From JANQIO01 sp038746745 (GTDB lineage: Bacteria; Pseudomonadota; Gammaproteobacteria; Pseudomonadales; Halieaceae), in the NCBI GenBank assembly GCA_038746745.1, contig JBCDKJ010000002.1:52481-116480 (forward strand): 64,000 nt of DNA, written 5' to 3'. Below the pieces are notes generated by a model. It saw only the letters and a list, made by a program, of their open reading frames with translations. It ran no database searches and was not told where the DNA came from. Positions 7,387 to 16,273 of this stretch are shown here, one piece after another. A program made the translations under genes and the position numbers. How positions within the stretch are numbered: the stretch's first letter is position 1; the number at the start of each line of letters is the position of its first letter.

Positions 7387-10383
7387 GGCGCCTTCAAAAT
7401 CAAACTGCTGTAGACATGCAGCGGTCGCCTCCAGTGCCTGAAATCGATGACTGCCCGTAAGTTCAACCTGCAGCATTGCTTTGACCATTTGCAGCGCTCG
7501 CGTGTCCCGCTTTTGCAATAGAGTGCGTAATGCGCCGATGCTGCCCTCTGTTTCCGCGACCTGCGGATCTGCTGTCGCAGCGAGGGGTGAGAAGTCCAGT
7601 GCGGGTGACGCCAGTAGAGTCACAATATCCTGAGTGGTTCGTGCGATCAGTGCTCCGAGCTGTTGCAGCTCCTGCTCGGTTGGAAGGATGTCGTGTAATG
7701 CTTGCCTCTCAGAGGTCGCCGCAAGGTCAGCCAGCGCGCTGGCACCGATGTGCCCGGCCGCACCCCTCAGCCTGTGTAGTGTCATTTTGGCGGTGTCCCG
7801 ATCTGTGAACTGCCGCCCTGGTCTACCATCGTCGCCGGCATCATAGCGCGCTATAAAGTCTTCAAGAATCAGCCGATAGAGCGCGGCATCGCTATTGCAA
7901 TGGCGTAATCCGGACACAGGATCTACCCATTCCAGAATAGGGAATACTGCGCCAGGCGGGTTCTGCTGGAGCTCCTGATAGCGATAATCGATGTCAGCGG
8001 CGCGTCCTACAGCATCCAGCAACGCCGCTCGCTGAATCGGTTTTATCAGGACGGCGTCAAAGCCGCTTCGCTTTATCGCGTCGACCTCTTCCTCGAACGC
8101 TGAGGCGGTTAGTGCGATTCGAGGCGCGGTTACGCCCACTTCTTCCAGAGCCGCAGCCGCGGCCTTGCCGTCCATGATCGGCATGTTGATATCGGTGAGA
8201 ATAAGATCTGGCTGCCATGATCTGGCTGTCTCCACCAACGCCGCGCCATCGGTCACTGCGGCGATGTCAAATCCGACGGGATCGAGTATCGCCTTAAGCA
8301 ACAAAAGGTTGTTGGGCTCATCGTCGGCAAGCAGTAGTTTTGAGCCAGCGTACTGCGGTTCCAGTCCCACAACGTCGCGATGGGTGGCCGCCTCTGGAAG
8401 CCTGTCTGATACAGGGCTGGCAAAGACGAATCGAAAGTGGCTGCCGACGTTCTCCTGACTGGTAAAGCTAATGTCGCCACCCATGAGGCGCGCGTATTCC
8501 CGACTGATATGCAGACCGAGGCCACTGCCAGTAGCCGCATTACGGCCGGCATCTGTTTGTTCGAACAACCCGAACACTGTCGATTGCTCACGCTCGGCGA
8601 TGCCGCTGCCGGTATCGATGACGTCCACCGCAATCTGAATATGCCTCTGGTTCTCGTCTTGCTGCCTGACCTTGAGCTGCACGCTGCCCTGATCGGTAAA
8701 TTTAATGGCATTGGATAACAGGTTAATCAGCACCTGTCGCAGTTTCCCGGCGTCGACGAGCAGCGCCAGGGTATCGTCCAGGTCCGAATCCACCTCCAGC
8801 GAGACCGGCTTATCACGCAGCAGACTGCGGCTCATCGCCACCACGTCGCTTAGCAATTGCGCGACCACGGTATGGCTGGGATGTAACTCCATCTGGCCCG
8901 CTTCAATTTTGGATAGATTGAGCACATCGTTGATCAATTCCAGCAGGTGCTTGCCGGAGTTGAGCACCAGGTCGAGCGTATTCCGGTGTGCTGCGGGAAT
9001 AGATTTTTCGCGGCTCAGTACCTCGCTGAACCCCAGAATCGAATTCAGGGGTGATCTAATTTCGTGGGACATGCTGGACAGAAAGCGGCTCTTGGCCTGA
9101 TTGGCCACCTCGGCGCGCTCCGTGGCCGCCTGCAGGTCACGTGTGCGTTCTTCCACCGCCTGCTCCAGGACGACTGTTTGATCCTGCAGGGTTTGCCTGA
9201 GCTCCTCATCCAGCTGCCGCATGCGATCACCCACGCCCATAGAGAGCACCACAAAGGCCAGTCCATTGCTTGCCAGCACAAACTCTGCTCCGATCAGATG
9301 CAAACGGGTGAATCCCAGCATTTCCAGACCCCAGAACATGCTGGTGACGTTAAACAGGGCGAACGCCATCAGGTAGAACCGGGCCGCGCTATGGCCGGCC
9401 CGCCAGCAGGCGACCCCAGCGAACAAACCGAGCAGGGCCAGTGGCACCGAGATGATGCCCTGAAACTGCGCCAGCGTGCTGTAGGGAATCAGTGGTGTGA
9501 AAGGCGTTAGCAGCAGCATTCCCACAAACACCGTCATCAGAAGGAAGTGCACTCTGGGCAGGTAGCGGTGCGTGTCGAGGAAGCTCATAACAAACAGGAT
9601 TGCGAAGGCCAGATGCAGGCACTCAACGCCGAGGAAGGCCATATTTACCAGGTGTGGGCTTTCAGGGAGTACGTAAATCCCCAGAAGACCCTGCGCACCC
9701 GCTGTGGAAATGCCTCGGGTAGCGATATACAGCGACAGGTAAAGAAAGCTGCGCACACGGGTGCTGCTGTAGAGAAAGGCGTTGTACAGGGCCATGGCAA
9801 GCAGGACGCCAAAAAACAGGCCCTGAGAAAGGTTGTCATCGGCAACGACCCCTGCGAAATCGTCCTCTGGAATCAACCTCAGTGGGTAGAGAATAGTGCC
9901 CTCTGATCTCAGGCGAAGGTAATACTGACGCACCTCACCGGGTTGCAGATGGACAGGAAACGACGGATAGCGATAGCCGATAGGTCGCGCAGTGAAAGCA
10001 ACCTGGTCACCGAGCTGCAGCGACTGAAAATCGCCGTTCCGCCCGCGCCAGTAGAGTGTTGCTTCGTCCATCGCGGAGTGCCCTAGAACAAGGTAGCCCC
10101 CGGCATCCGAAGCGCTGGAATTCGATAGCGAGAAAGCACTCCAGATTGAACTCGTTGTGAAACCAAAGTTGGGCGTTTGGCCAGGCGCAGGCGTGAAGCT
10201 ATCGATGCGTGTGACGATTTCATCAATCGAGAGCGCGCCGCTCGGGTCTTCAAAAAAGAGTGAGACGGGTGCAAGAGAAACGGCCTCTGATGCCAGGTCC
10301 GCGGGCTCTGTCGCCGCGTGGCCAGGAAGCTGAAAAAGCAGCCCCAGTAGCAAGATCAATGTCTGACCCGAAAAAGAGCGCAC
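7360..10383 (-). CDS. Hybrid sensor histidine kinase: 7TMR-DISM, HisKA, HATPase_c, REC, Hpt
   Basis: Large membrane phosphorelay kinase of about 1007 residues. Order: signal peptide; periplasmic 7TMR-DISMED2-like domain (about 35-180, with FGFTTSSIWSAF); seven membrane helices (about 190-400); a coiled-coil linker; HisKA with His440 in SHEIRSPLN; HATPase_c with LINLLSNAIKF and the G-box GSGLGLHIS; a receiver domain with Asp731 in LTDINMPIMDG; and a C-terminal Hpt domain with His870 in LHRLRGAAGH. The signal sensed is unknown; DISM domains are thought to bind small molecules or carbohydrates. I prefer the GTG at 10383, just after GAGAG, over a TTG at 10422. It converges on and overlaps the response regulator gene. 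Confidence 0.88.
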   Translation of the reverse strand: MRSFSGQTLILLLGLLFQLPGHAATEPADLASEAVSLAPVSLFFEDPSGALSIDEIVTRIDSFTPAPGQTPNFGFTTSSIWSAFSLSNSSASDAGGYLVLGHSAMDEATLYWRGRNGDFQSLQLGDQVAFTARPIGYRYPSFPVHLQPGEVRQYYLRLRSEGTILYPLRLIPEDDFAGVVADDNLSQGLFFGVLLAMALYNAFLYSSTRVRSFLYLSLYIATRGISTAGAQGLLGIYVLPESPHLVNMAFLGVECLHLAFAILFVMSFLDTHRYLPRVHFLLMTVFVGMLLLTPFTPLIPYSTLAQFQGIISVPLALLGLFAGVACWRAGHSAARFYLMAFALFNVTSMFWGLEMLGFTRLHLIGAEFVLASNGLAFVVLSMGVGDRMRQLDEELRQTLQDQTVVLEQAVEERTRDLQAATERAEVANQAKSRFLSSMSHEIRSPLNSILGFSEVLSREKSIPAAHRNTLDLVLNSGKHLLELINDVLNLSKIEAGQMELHPSHTVVAQLLSDVVAMSRSLLRDKPVSLEVDSDLDDTLALLVDAGKLRQVLINLLSNAIKFTDQGSVQLKVRQQDENQRHIQIAVDVIDTGSGIAEREQSTVFGLFEQTDAGRNAATGSGLGLHISREYARLMGGDISFTSQENVGSHFRFVFASPVSDRLPEAATHRDVVGLEPQYAGSKLLLADDEPNNLLLLKAILDPVGFDIAAVTDGAALVETARSWQPDLILTDINMPIMDGKAAAAALEEVGVTAPRIALTASAFEEEVDAIKRSGFDAVLIKPIQRAALLDAVGRAADIDYRYQELQQNPPGAVFPILEWVDPVSGLRHCNSDAALYRLILEDFIARYDAGDDGRPGRQFTDRDTAKMTLHRLRGAAGHIGASALADLAATSERQALHDILPTEQELQQLGALIARTTQDIVTLLASPALDFSPLAATADPQVAETEGSIGALRTLLQKRDTRALQMVKAMLQVELTGSHRFQALEATAACLQQFDFEGALAGLAEAD

Positions 10384-10580
10384 GGTGCTCTCTCGCGTTG
10401 AATCGAACGCCAATGGTATCAAAAGGTGGCTGGTAGCTCTGTTGAGGGCTCAAGCAGCGGCGTCAGATTCCGAGGCGGCGCTGGCCTCACGTCAACAAAT
10501 CGGGCTGTAGCGTGAGGAGGTCGCTGAGCGTCAGGGCCGCGTTTTTGTAGCCTGACACAGTGCCGCCGCGTGCAGTCAAA

Positions 10581-11438
10581 CTACATCCGATTGAAGTTGC
10601 CAAGGGCCTGACTGTGAAAGGCGAAATGCGAGCCGATAAAGCTGGCAATAAAGAAGTAGCTATGATCGTAGCCGGGTTGGTAGCGAACCGTAATGGGGAA
10701 GTCGGCTTCTTCACAGGTCTCTTCCAGTAGCGATGTCTGTAGCTGCACTTCAAGGAAGTTATCGTCGCTACCCTGGTCGACGAGGGTCGGCAGGTGTTTA
10801 GCGCCTGCGCGGATCAGTGCACAGGTGTCGTGTTGTTCCCAAAGCGTCTTGTCTTCGCCAAGGTAGTGGCTGAATGCTTTCTCTCCCCAGGGAACGGTGC
10901 TGGGTGACACGATGGGAGAAAAAGCTGACACAGAGCGATACTTGCCCGGATTCTTCAAGGCAATGGTCAACGCTCCATGGCCACCCATGGAGTGGCCGAA
11001 GATCGATACGTTTTCGTGGTCAAACTCAAAAGCGCCCCGCACTAAAGCGGGCAGCTCCTCTACCACATAGTCGTACATGCGGTAGTGCGTGCTCCAGGGA
11101 GCCTGCGTGGCATTCAGGTAGAAACCGGCCCCAAGACCGAAATCCCAGGCACCTTCCGGATCGTCTGGCACGTCTTCACCGCGCGGGCTGGTATCCGGTG
11201 CGATCACGGCGACGCCATGCTCGGCCGCGTAGCGCTGTGCGCCGGCCTTGGTGACAAAGTTTTCATCCGTACAGGTAAGACCGGAGAGCCAGTAGAGTAC
11301 CGGTACTCGGCGCTCTGCCACCTGCGGCGGCAGATACACAGAAAAGTGCATGTCGCAATTCAGGGATTCAGCGCGGTGTTTATAGCGGCGTTGCAGCCCC
11401 CAGAAACACCTTGTCTCAGACACTGTCTCAATGCTCAT
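10581..11438 (-). CDS. fghA: S-formylglutathione hydrolase
   Basis: Hydrolyses S-formylglutathione to formate and glutathione, the second step of glutathione-dependent formaldehyde oxidation. The 285-residue length is typical of the esterase D family. Nucleophile motif FGHSMGGHGA, the acid in DQGSDDNF and the base in GYDHSYFF are present, as is the family segment YWLSGLTCTDENF. A good ribosome site (AGGAG) precedes ATG 11438. It lies 108 nt downstream of the glutathione-dependent formaldehyde dehydrogenase on the same strand, the expected operon partner, which makes the assignment very safe. Confidence 0.95.
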   Translation of the reverse strand: MSIETVSETRCFWGLQRRYKHRAESLNCDMHFSVYLPPQVAERRVPVLYWLSGLTCTDENFVTKAGAQRYAAEHGVAVIAPDTSPRGEDVPDDPEGAWDFGLGAGFYLNATQAPWSTHYRMYDYVVEELPALVRGAFEFDHENVSIFGHSMGGHGALTIALKNPGKYRSVSAFSPIVSPSTVPWGEKAFSHYLGEDKTLWEQHDTCALIRAGAKHLPTLVDQGSDDNFLEVQLQTSLLEETCEEADFPITVRYQPGYDHSYFFIASFIGSHFAFHSQALGNFNRM

Positions 11439-11546
11439 GCATGGAACTCCTGTACGGATCGCGCAGCATGGTCGTTATAGCGTGCACGAGGCGGTCACAA
11501 TGAAATGATACGCGATGCGGCCTGCAGGCCCGTTAGCGCAGGCGGT

Positions 11547-12653
11547 CTAGTACAGCACCACGCTGCGAATGCTGTCGCCAGCGTGCATCAGATCGAAGGC
11601 GTTATTGATGTCATCCAGCGGCATGGTGTGTGTGATCAGATCGTCGATATTGATTTTGCCGTCCATGTACCAGTCAACGATGGTCGGCACATCCGTGCGG
11701 CCGCGAGCGCCGCCAAAGGCTACGCCGTGCCAGCTGCGGCCGGTCACCAGTTGGAAAGGCCGCGTGGCGATTTCCTGCCCTGCACCAGCGACGCCGATGA
11801 TGTAGCTCTCTCCCCAGCCCTTGTGACAACACTCCAGCGCCTGCCGCATCACGTTGACATTGCCGATGCACTCAAAGCTATAGTCTGCGCCACCGCCAGT
11901 GAGATCAAGAATGGCCTCAACAACATCTTCAACCTCTTTAGGATTGATGAAGTCGGTCATACCAAATCTGGTGGCCATTTGTACCTTATCGGGGTTCAGG
12001 TCTACGCCGATAATTTTACTGGCGCCCACCATGCGGGCACCCTGAATCACATTGAGGCCGATTCCGCCAAGCCCAAACACAACCACGTTGGAGCCAGCTT
12101 CCACCTCAGCGCGATACACCACCGCGCCCACACCCGTGGTCACGCCGCAGCCAATGTAACAGATCTTGTCGAAAGGGGCGTCTTCACGAACTCTGGCGAG
12201 TGCGATTTCGGGTAGTACGGTGAAGTTGGAGAAGGTAGAGCAGCCCATGTAATGCAGCAGTGGCTCGCCGTCCAGTGAGAAGCGGCTAGACCCATCGGGC
12301 ATCAGACCCTGGCCCTGCGTTTCGCGAATTGCCTGGCAGAGATTGGTTTTGGGATTTAGACAGAAATTGCACTCACGACACTCCGGCGTGTACAGGGGAA
12401 TAACGTGGTCTCCCTCTTTAACAGATGTCACCCCTTCCCCGACCTCGCGCACAATGCCCGCGCCCTCGTGCCCCAGAATGGCTGGGAAAGCTCCTTCAGG
12501 ATCGTCCCCTGACAGCGTGTAGGCATCCGTGTGGCAGATCCCCGTGGCCATCACCTCGACTAGCACCTCGCCCGCTCTGGGACCCTCCAGGTCCACCTCT
12601 ACGACTTCCAGCGGTTTGCCTGCCCCAAAGGCTACTGCGGCGCGTGTTTTCAT
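11547..12653 (-). CDS. adhC: S-(hydroxymethyl)glutathione dehydrogenase / class III alcohol dehydrogenase
   Basis: Zinc- and NAD-dependent oxidation of S-hydroxymethylglutathione (formaldehyde plus glutathione) to S-formylglutathione. Catalytic-zinc Cys lies in ATGICHTDAY, the structural-zinc cysteines in ECRECNFCLNPKTNLC, the nucleotide fold in VFGLGGIGLNV. At 368 residues it is the standard length. ATG 12653 is chosen because AGGAGAA stands just upstream and the family begins MKTRAAVAF; the longer frame to 12710 is upstream sequence. No frmR regulator gene lies nearby. The promoter must sit in the 246-nt gap shared with the divergent GCS2 gene. Confidence 0.96.
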   Translation of the reverse strand: MKTRAAVAFGAGKPLEVVEVDLEGPRAGEVLVEVMATGICHTDAYTLSGDDPEGAFPAILGHEGAGIVREVGEGVTSVKEGDHVIPLYTPECRECNFCLNPKTNLCQAIRETQGQGLMPDGSSRFSLDGEPLLHYMGCSTFSNFTVLPEIALARVREDAPFDKICYIGCGVTTGVGAVVYRAEVEAGSNVVVFGLGGIGLNVIQGARMVGASKIIGVDLNPDKVQMATRFGMTDFINPKEVEDVVEAILDLTGGGADYSFECIGNVNVMRQALECCHKGWGESYIIGVAGAGQEIATRPFQLVTGRSWHGVAFGGARGRTDVPTIVDWYMDGKINIDDLITHTMPLDDINNAFDLMHAGDSIRSVVLY

Positions 12654-12899
12654 CCTGTTCTCCTTGAGCCTTATCAGTATTATGGGTGAAACGCAGGAGC
12701 AATCTATCATAGCCTAACGGCGCGGAAACGGATTGTTGGCATAATCAACCGAGCGGGCCGTAGCGCGTTATCCAGAGACTGTGCGTGCAAAGCTGGTCCC
12801 GACTGCGCGACTTTGCGAACTGTCCGCTTTCAGCTAGGCATCTTTCAGCTAGCTACCTTCAAGTCAGGATAAGGAACGTAACAAAACGTCAGGGAAACC

Positions 12900-14363
12900 A
12901 TGGGCGAGGCGATCTTCAAGCAACAGTTCTCGCCGGCGGAATACCGGGAGTTCAGTATTCGGCTGGAGAACCAGCTCGCGCAGTTGGAGGGGGTGATCCA
13001 GGAGCAGTCCTTCAATCGCTGGGAACCCACCATCGGCGCGGAGCTCGAGGTCTACCTGGCCGATAACGACTACCTGCCTGCGCCCGTGAATGAGGCCCTG
13101 CTCAGCATGGCCGACCATCCGCAGCTTACTCCGGAACTCAACCAGTACAATCTGGAATTCAATCTGAGCCCGGTCCCCGCCCAGGGTGCCGCTTTCGCTG
13201 CAATCGAGACCGAGCTTCGTGATTTCCTCACTGATCTGCAGGTTCACGCCAGAAGTATCGACGCCCAGGTGATTCCTATCGGCATTCTGCCGACGCTTCA
13301 AAATAAGCACCTGAGTGTGGACTACATGACAGACCGGGATCGCTACCACGCGCTCAACAATGGCCTGACGCGCTTGCGCAAGGGTGGTTTTCATATTGAT
13401 ATTGCCGGCGAGGATCATCTATCCCTGCATGGCGAGGGCGTCACCGTGGAAGGAGCCAACACATCCTTCCAGGTGCACCTGCAAGTGCCCGCCGATCAGT
13501 TCGCAATGCAATTCAATGCGGCACAGCTCACCGCGCCTATGGTGCTGGCGCTGGCCGCGAATTCGCCATTGATCGCGGGCTGTCAGCTATGGCAGGAATC
13601 GCGTATTGCGCTGTTCAAGCAGAGTATCGACATGCGTGAGCGCGGGAACCCTGACTGGCGTCAGCCCTCGCGCGTCAGCTTTGGCCAGGGCTGGTGCCGC
13701 AGCAGTGCCTGGGAGCTGTTTGCGGGTAACGTGGCCCTGTATGAGCCCTTGATACCCCTGCTAAGCGAGGGGCCAGACGCGGGTCCTGTGCCGATGCTGC
13801 CTGAACTGTGTATGCATCACGGCACGATCTGGCCCTGGAACCGGGCTGTTTATAGCCATCTTGACGGCGGGCATTTACGCATCGAGTTCCGCTCGCTGCC
13901 CGCAGGACCGACCGTGCTGGATATGATTGCCAATGCTGCACTGTGCATTGGCTGGTCGCTGGGGCTGGGTGAATCCATGGATCAATATGCCGCCCGGCTG
14001 CCCTTTAAGTTTGCGGAATACAATTTCTATCGTGCCGCGCAACACGGGATGGATGCCATGATGATCTGGCCGAAAAAGCACAAGGGTGGTCTGGAAGAGA
14101 GGCCGGTAGCAGAGCTTATCGAGGAGTTCTTGCCGCGCGCACGCCAGGGTCTGGCCAGGCTGAATCTGGATCAGGCCGATGTGGATCGCCTGTGGCAGGT
14201 TATCGAAGAGCGCTTTGAGACGCGCCAGACCGGGGCGCAGTGGCAGTTGAATACGTTCAGAAAGTACCGCGAGAGCTGCGATGTGGGTGAAGCCTGTCGG
14301 CGCATGCTGTCTGATTATGTGGTGAACATGACCGAGAGCCAGCCGGTGGCGCGCTGGTGCTGA
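12900..14363 (+). CDS. Glutamate-cysteine ligase family 2 (GCS2) protein
   Basis: A 487-residue member of the GCS2 ligase family, whose members make gamma-glutamyl amides from glutamate and an amine or cysteine using ATP. Seen: IGAELEVYL near residue 42, typical of the substrate-binding strand, YNLEFNLSP, the GANTSFQVHLQVP strand, ALAANSPLIAGC, and FGQGWCRSS. It is divergent from the formaldehyde-oxidation genes that use glutathione, and overlaps the downstream aspartoacylase-like gene. Whether it makes gamma-glutamylcysteine or another gamma-glutamyl product cannot be told; the YbdK-like branch often has weak activity. Two copies of TTTCAGCTAG (12828, 12843) lie in its leader. Confidence 0.82.
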   Translation: MGEAIFKQQFSPAEYREFSIRLENQLAQLEGVIQEQSFNRWEPTIGAELEVYLADNDYLPAPVNEALLSMADHPQLTPELNQYNLEFNLSPVPAQGAAFAAIETELRDFLTDLQVHARSIDAQVIPIGILPTLQNKHLSVDYMTDRDRYHALNNGLTRLRKGGFHIDIAGEDHLSLHGEGVTVEGANTSFQVHLQVPADQFAMQFNAAQLTAPMVLALAANSPLIAGCQLWQESRIALFKQSIDMRERGNPDWRQPSRVSFGQGWCRSSAWELFAGNVALYEPLIPLLSEGPDAGPVPMLPELCMHHGTIWPWNRAVYSHLDGGHLRIEFRSLPAGPTVLDMIANAALCIGWSLGLGESMDQYAARLPFKFAEYNFYRAAQHGMDAMMIWPKKHKGGLEERPVAELIEEFLPRARQGLARLNLDQADVDRLWQVIEERFETRQTGAQWQLNTFRKYRESCDVGEACRRMLSDYVVNMTESQPVARWC

Positions 14364-15352
14364 CGCTGCTGCGCGATCCGCGGCCCGAGGATATTCCTGA
14401 GCGAGTCAATGACTTTTTGCAATCGCTGCCGGGCCCGGTTGCGATCGCAATACGTGGACGCGACAGCAGCCGCAGTCGCGTTCTGGTCACGCTCTCACAT
14501 GGCAACGAGCCCTCCGGGCTGGGAGCAGTGCACCGCTGGCTGCGGCAGGGCAGGCAGCCCGAAACCAACGTTTCTGTTGTTATGGGCGCAGTGGATGCCG
14601 CGCTGGCGGAGCCCTTGTTTTTCCACAGGCAGTTGCCGGCGACGCGTGATCTAAACCGCTGTTTCAATCCTCCTTATAAAGATCGACAGGGCGAGATCGC
14701 GCAAGCCATGCTGGCCCATATCCGTGAGCAGTCGCCGGAGGCGGTGGTCGATATGCACAACACCTCGGGCTCCAGCGCGGCATTCGCCGTCAGCATTGGC
14801 GATGCAGCGCCGCTGCAGGCGCTGGTGAGCCATTTTTGTGAGCGCATGGTGGTAACCGACCTGCGTTTGGGGTCACTGATGGAGCAGGATCTGGGTTGCC
14901 CCACAGTCACCATCGAATGCGGTGGTGCCCGGGATGAGGCCTCAGACGTGATTGCGCACGACGGCGTAGAGCGCTTTTTCTGCGCGCCGGATTTGTTTGA
15001 AGGTGCGAATGAGGTGTCGCTGTTTCGCCATCCGCTGCGTCTGGAATTGTCCCCACACTCGCGCATTGAGTACGCTGAGCGGCCGCTACACGACCGAGAC
15101 GTGACGGTCCGCCAGGACATCGAGCGCTTCAACTTTGTGCCGCTGGGCGCAACCGATATGCTGGGCTGGGTAGATGAGCACGGCCTTAGTCACCTGCGTA
15201 TCGGCAGCGACTACCAGCCCCACGATGTGCAGGAGTTTTTCAGGATCAAGGATGGCATCCTGTTTCCGCAGCGCGGAATGCGGCTGTTTATGGCGACAAC
15301 GCGGCCGGATATCGCTGCCTCGGATTGTCTGTTTTATTTCGTGTGTGAATAG
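14357..15352 (+). CDS. Succinylglutamate desuccinylase/aspartoacylase family zinc hydrolase
   Basis: Zinc carboxypeptidase-fold deacylase of 331 residues. Metal ligands are visible in SHGNEPSG (His and Glu) and VDMHNTSGS (His); the Arg in TRDLNRCF and the catalytic Glu in TIECGGARDEAS complete the site. The gene starts with GTG at 14357, overlapping the GCS2 stop codon by 7 nt, so the two are almost certainly translationally coupled. A ligase making an amide or peptide-like bond beside a hydrolase of this class suggests one shared small-molecule pathway, but the substrate is unknown. Its stop codon lies in a 13-bp tandem repeat. Confidence 0.85.
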   Translation: MLTLLRDPRPEDIPERVNDFLQSLPGPVAIAIRGRDSSRSRVLVTLSHGNEPSGLGAVHRWLRQGRQPETNVSVVMGAVDAALAEPLFFHRQLPATRDLNRCFNPPYKDRQGEIAQAMLAHIREQSPEAVVDMHNTSGSSAAFAVSIGDAAPLQALVSHFCERMVVTDLRLGSLMEQDLGCPTVTIECGGARDEASDVIAHDGVERFFCAPDLFEGANEVSLFRHPLRLELSPHSRIEYAERPLHDRDVTVRQDIERFNFVPLGATDMLGWVDEHGLSHLRIGSDYQPHDVQEFFRIKDGILFPQRGMRLFMATTRPDIAASDCLFYFVCE

Positions 15353-15378
15353 GCTGTGTGAATAGTTTGTGTGAATAG
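15340..15378 (+). repeat. 13-bp tandem repeat spanning a stop codon
   Basis: Three copies of a 13-mer ending TGTGTGAATAG (cores at 15343, 15356 and 15369). The first copy contains the last codons and TAG stop of the aspartoacylase-like gene; the next two are just downstream in the short gap before the hydrolase gene. Confidence 0.85.
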
Positions 15379-15412
15379 GTAGCCGAGAAACTCGACTTTG
15401 CAGAGCGAAAGC

Positions 15413-16273
15413 ATGGTGCATGACGCGATAAACCATTTGGAGCACTTCAGTGGCGACGGCGATACGTTATTCTTCGCCCACGCTAACGGCTATCCCGTGG
15501 GCAGTTATCGTCAGTTGCTGCAGGCGCTTACGTCGTGCTGCTCTGTGGTGGGCATGAATCAGCGCCCCATCTGGGATCAAAGCCCGGCACCCAAGCGGTT
15601 GGACTGGCAGCAGCTCAGCGAAGATTTGCTGGACACGGTGCACGCCACGCAAAGCGAGCCAGTGTGGTTAATGGGACATTCCATGGGGGCTGTCGTCGCT
15701 ACCCTCGCGGCGGCTAGTGAACCTGAGGCTTTCAGGGGTCTGGTGCTGATCGACCCGGTTTTCTTTATGCCCGAGAGCATTCCCGAGCGCCAGGCGCAGA
15801 GCGACGCAGTGCTGGATACCATGCCACTGGTAGCGCGCACGCTGACGCGTCCGGAGCGCTTCGATGACCCACAGAGTGCTTTTACGTTTTACCGAGGTAA
15901 GCGCAGCTTTCAGGACTTCAGTGACAGTGTGCTGATGGATTATTCGCGGGCCAGCCTGACGCCGGCGGAGGAGGGGGGATACCGCTTGCGCTACCCCAGA
16001 GCCTGGGAGGCCGCAGCGTATCGATCTGCGCCGGCGGTCTGGGATGCGCTGCGGGCGATTTCCCTCCCCGTGCTGGGGCTGCGGGGGGAGACCTCAGATG
16101 TTCTTATGCCAGAAGTGTTTGAACTGTGGGGCGAGACGCAGCCACAGGCCGCGCTTGAGACATTGACCGGCGGGCACCTGCTACCGCTGGAGTATTCAGC
16201 GGAGACCGCAGTCAGGATCAAACAATTTCTCAAACAGGATCGCACGCCATTGGATCAGCACGAGGCGGGCTGA
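15413..16273 (+). CDS. Alpha/beta hydrolase
   Basis: A 286-residue serine hydrolase. Nucleophile elbow GHSMGAVVAT (Ser), oxyanion region FFAHANGYPVGSY, catalytic Asp likely in the LRGETSDVL turn and His in TGGHLLPLE near the C-terminus. No signal peptide. Start taken at ATG 15413; an in-frame TTG at 15398 would add five residues. The stop codon shares one base with the ATG of the next gene (TGATG), indicating translational coupling with the Gate-domain membrane protein. Substrate unknown. Confidence 0.8.
   Translation: MVHDAINHLEHFSGDGDTLFFAHANGYPVGSYRQLLQALTSCCSVVGMNQRPIWDQSPAPKRLDWQQLSEDLLDTVHATQSEPVWLMGHSMGAVVATLAAASEPEAFRGLVLIDPVFFMPESIPERQAQSDAVLDTMPLVARTLTRPERFDDPQSAFTFYRGKRSFQDFSDSVLMDYSRASLTPAEEGGYRLRYPRAWEAAAYRSAPAVWDALRAISLPVLGLRGETSDVLMPEVFELWGETQPQAALETLTGGHLLPLEYSAETAVRIKQFLKQDRTPLDQHEAG

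Noticed and set aside
9064..9906. Plus-strand frames (148 and 119 codons) opposite the hybrid kinase
   Set aside because: They mirror the membrane and HisKA parts of the kinase and show low-complexity composition only.
10520..10560. Inverted repeat GTCAGG...CCTGAC between the kinase and fghA
   Set aside because: Only 6-bp arms with a loop of about 15 nt and no T run; no more than chance.
11505..12215. Plus-strand frame of 236 codons opposite the alcohol dehydrogenase
   Set aside because: It lies antisense to the strongly conserved adhC gene, and its product shows no family; a shadow frame.
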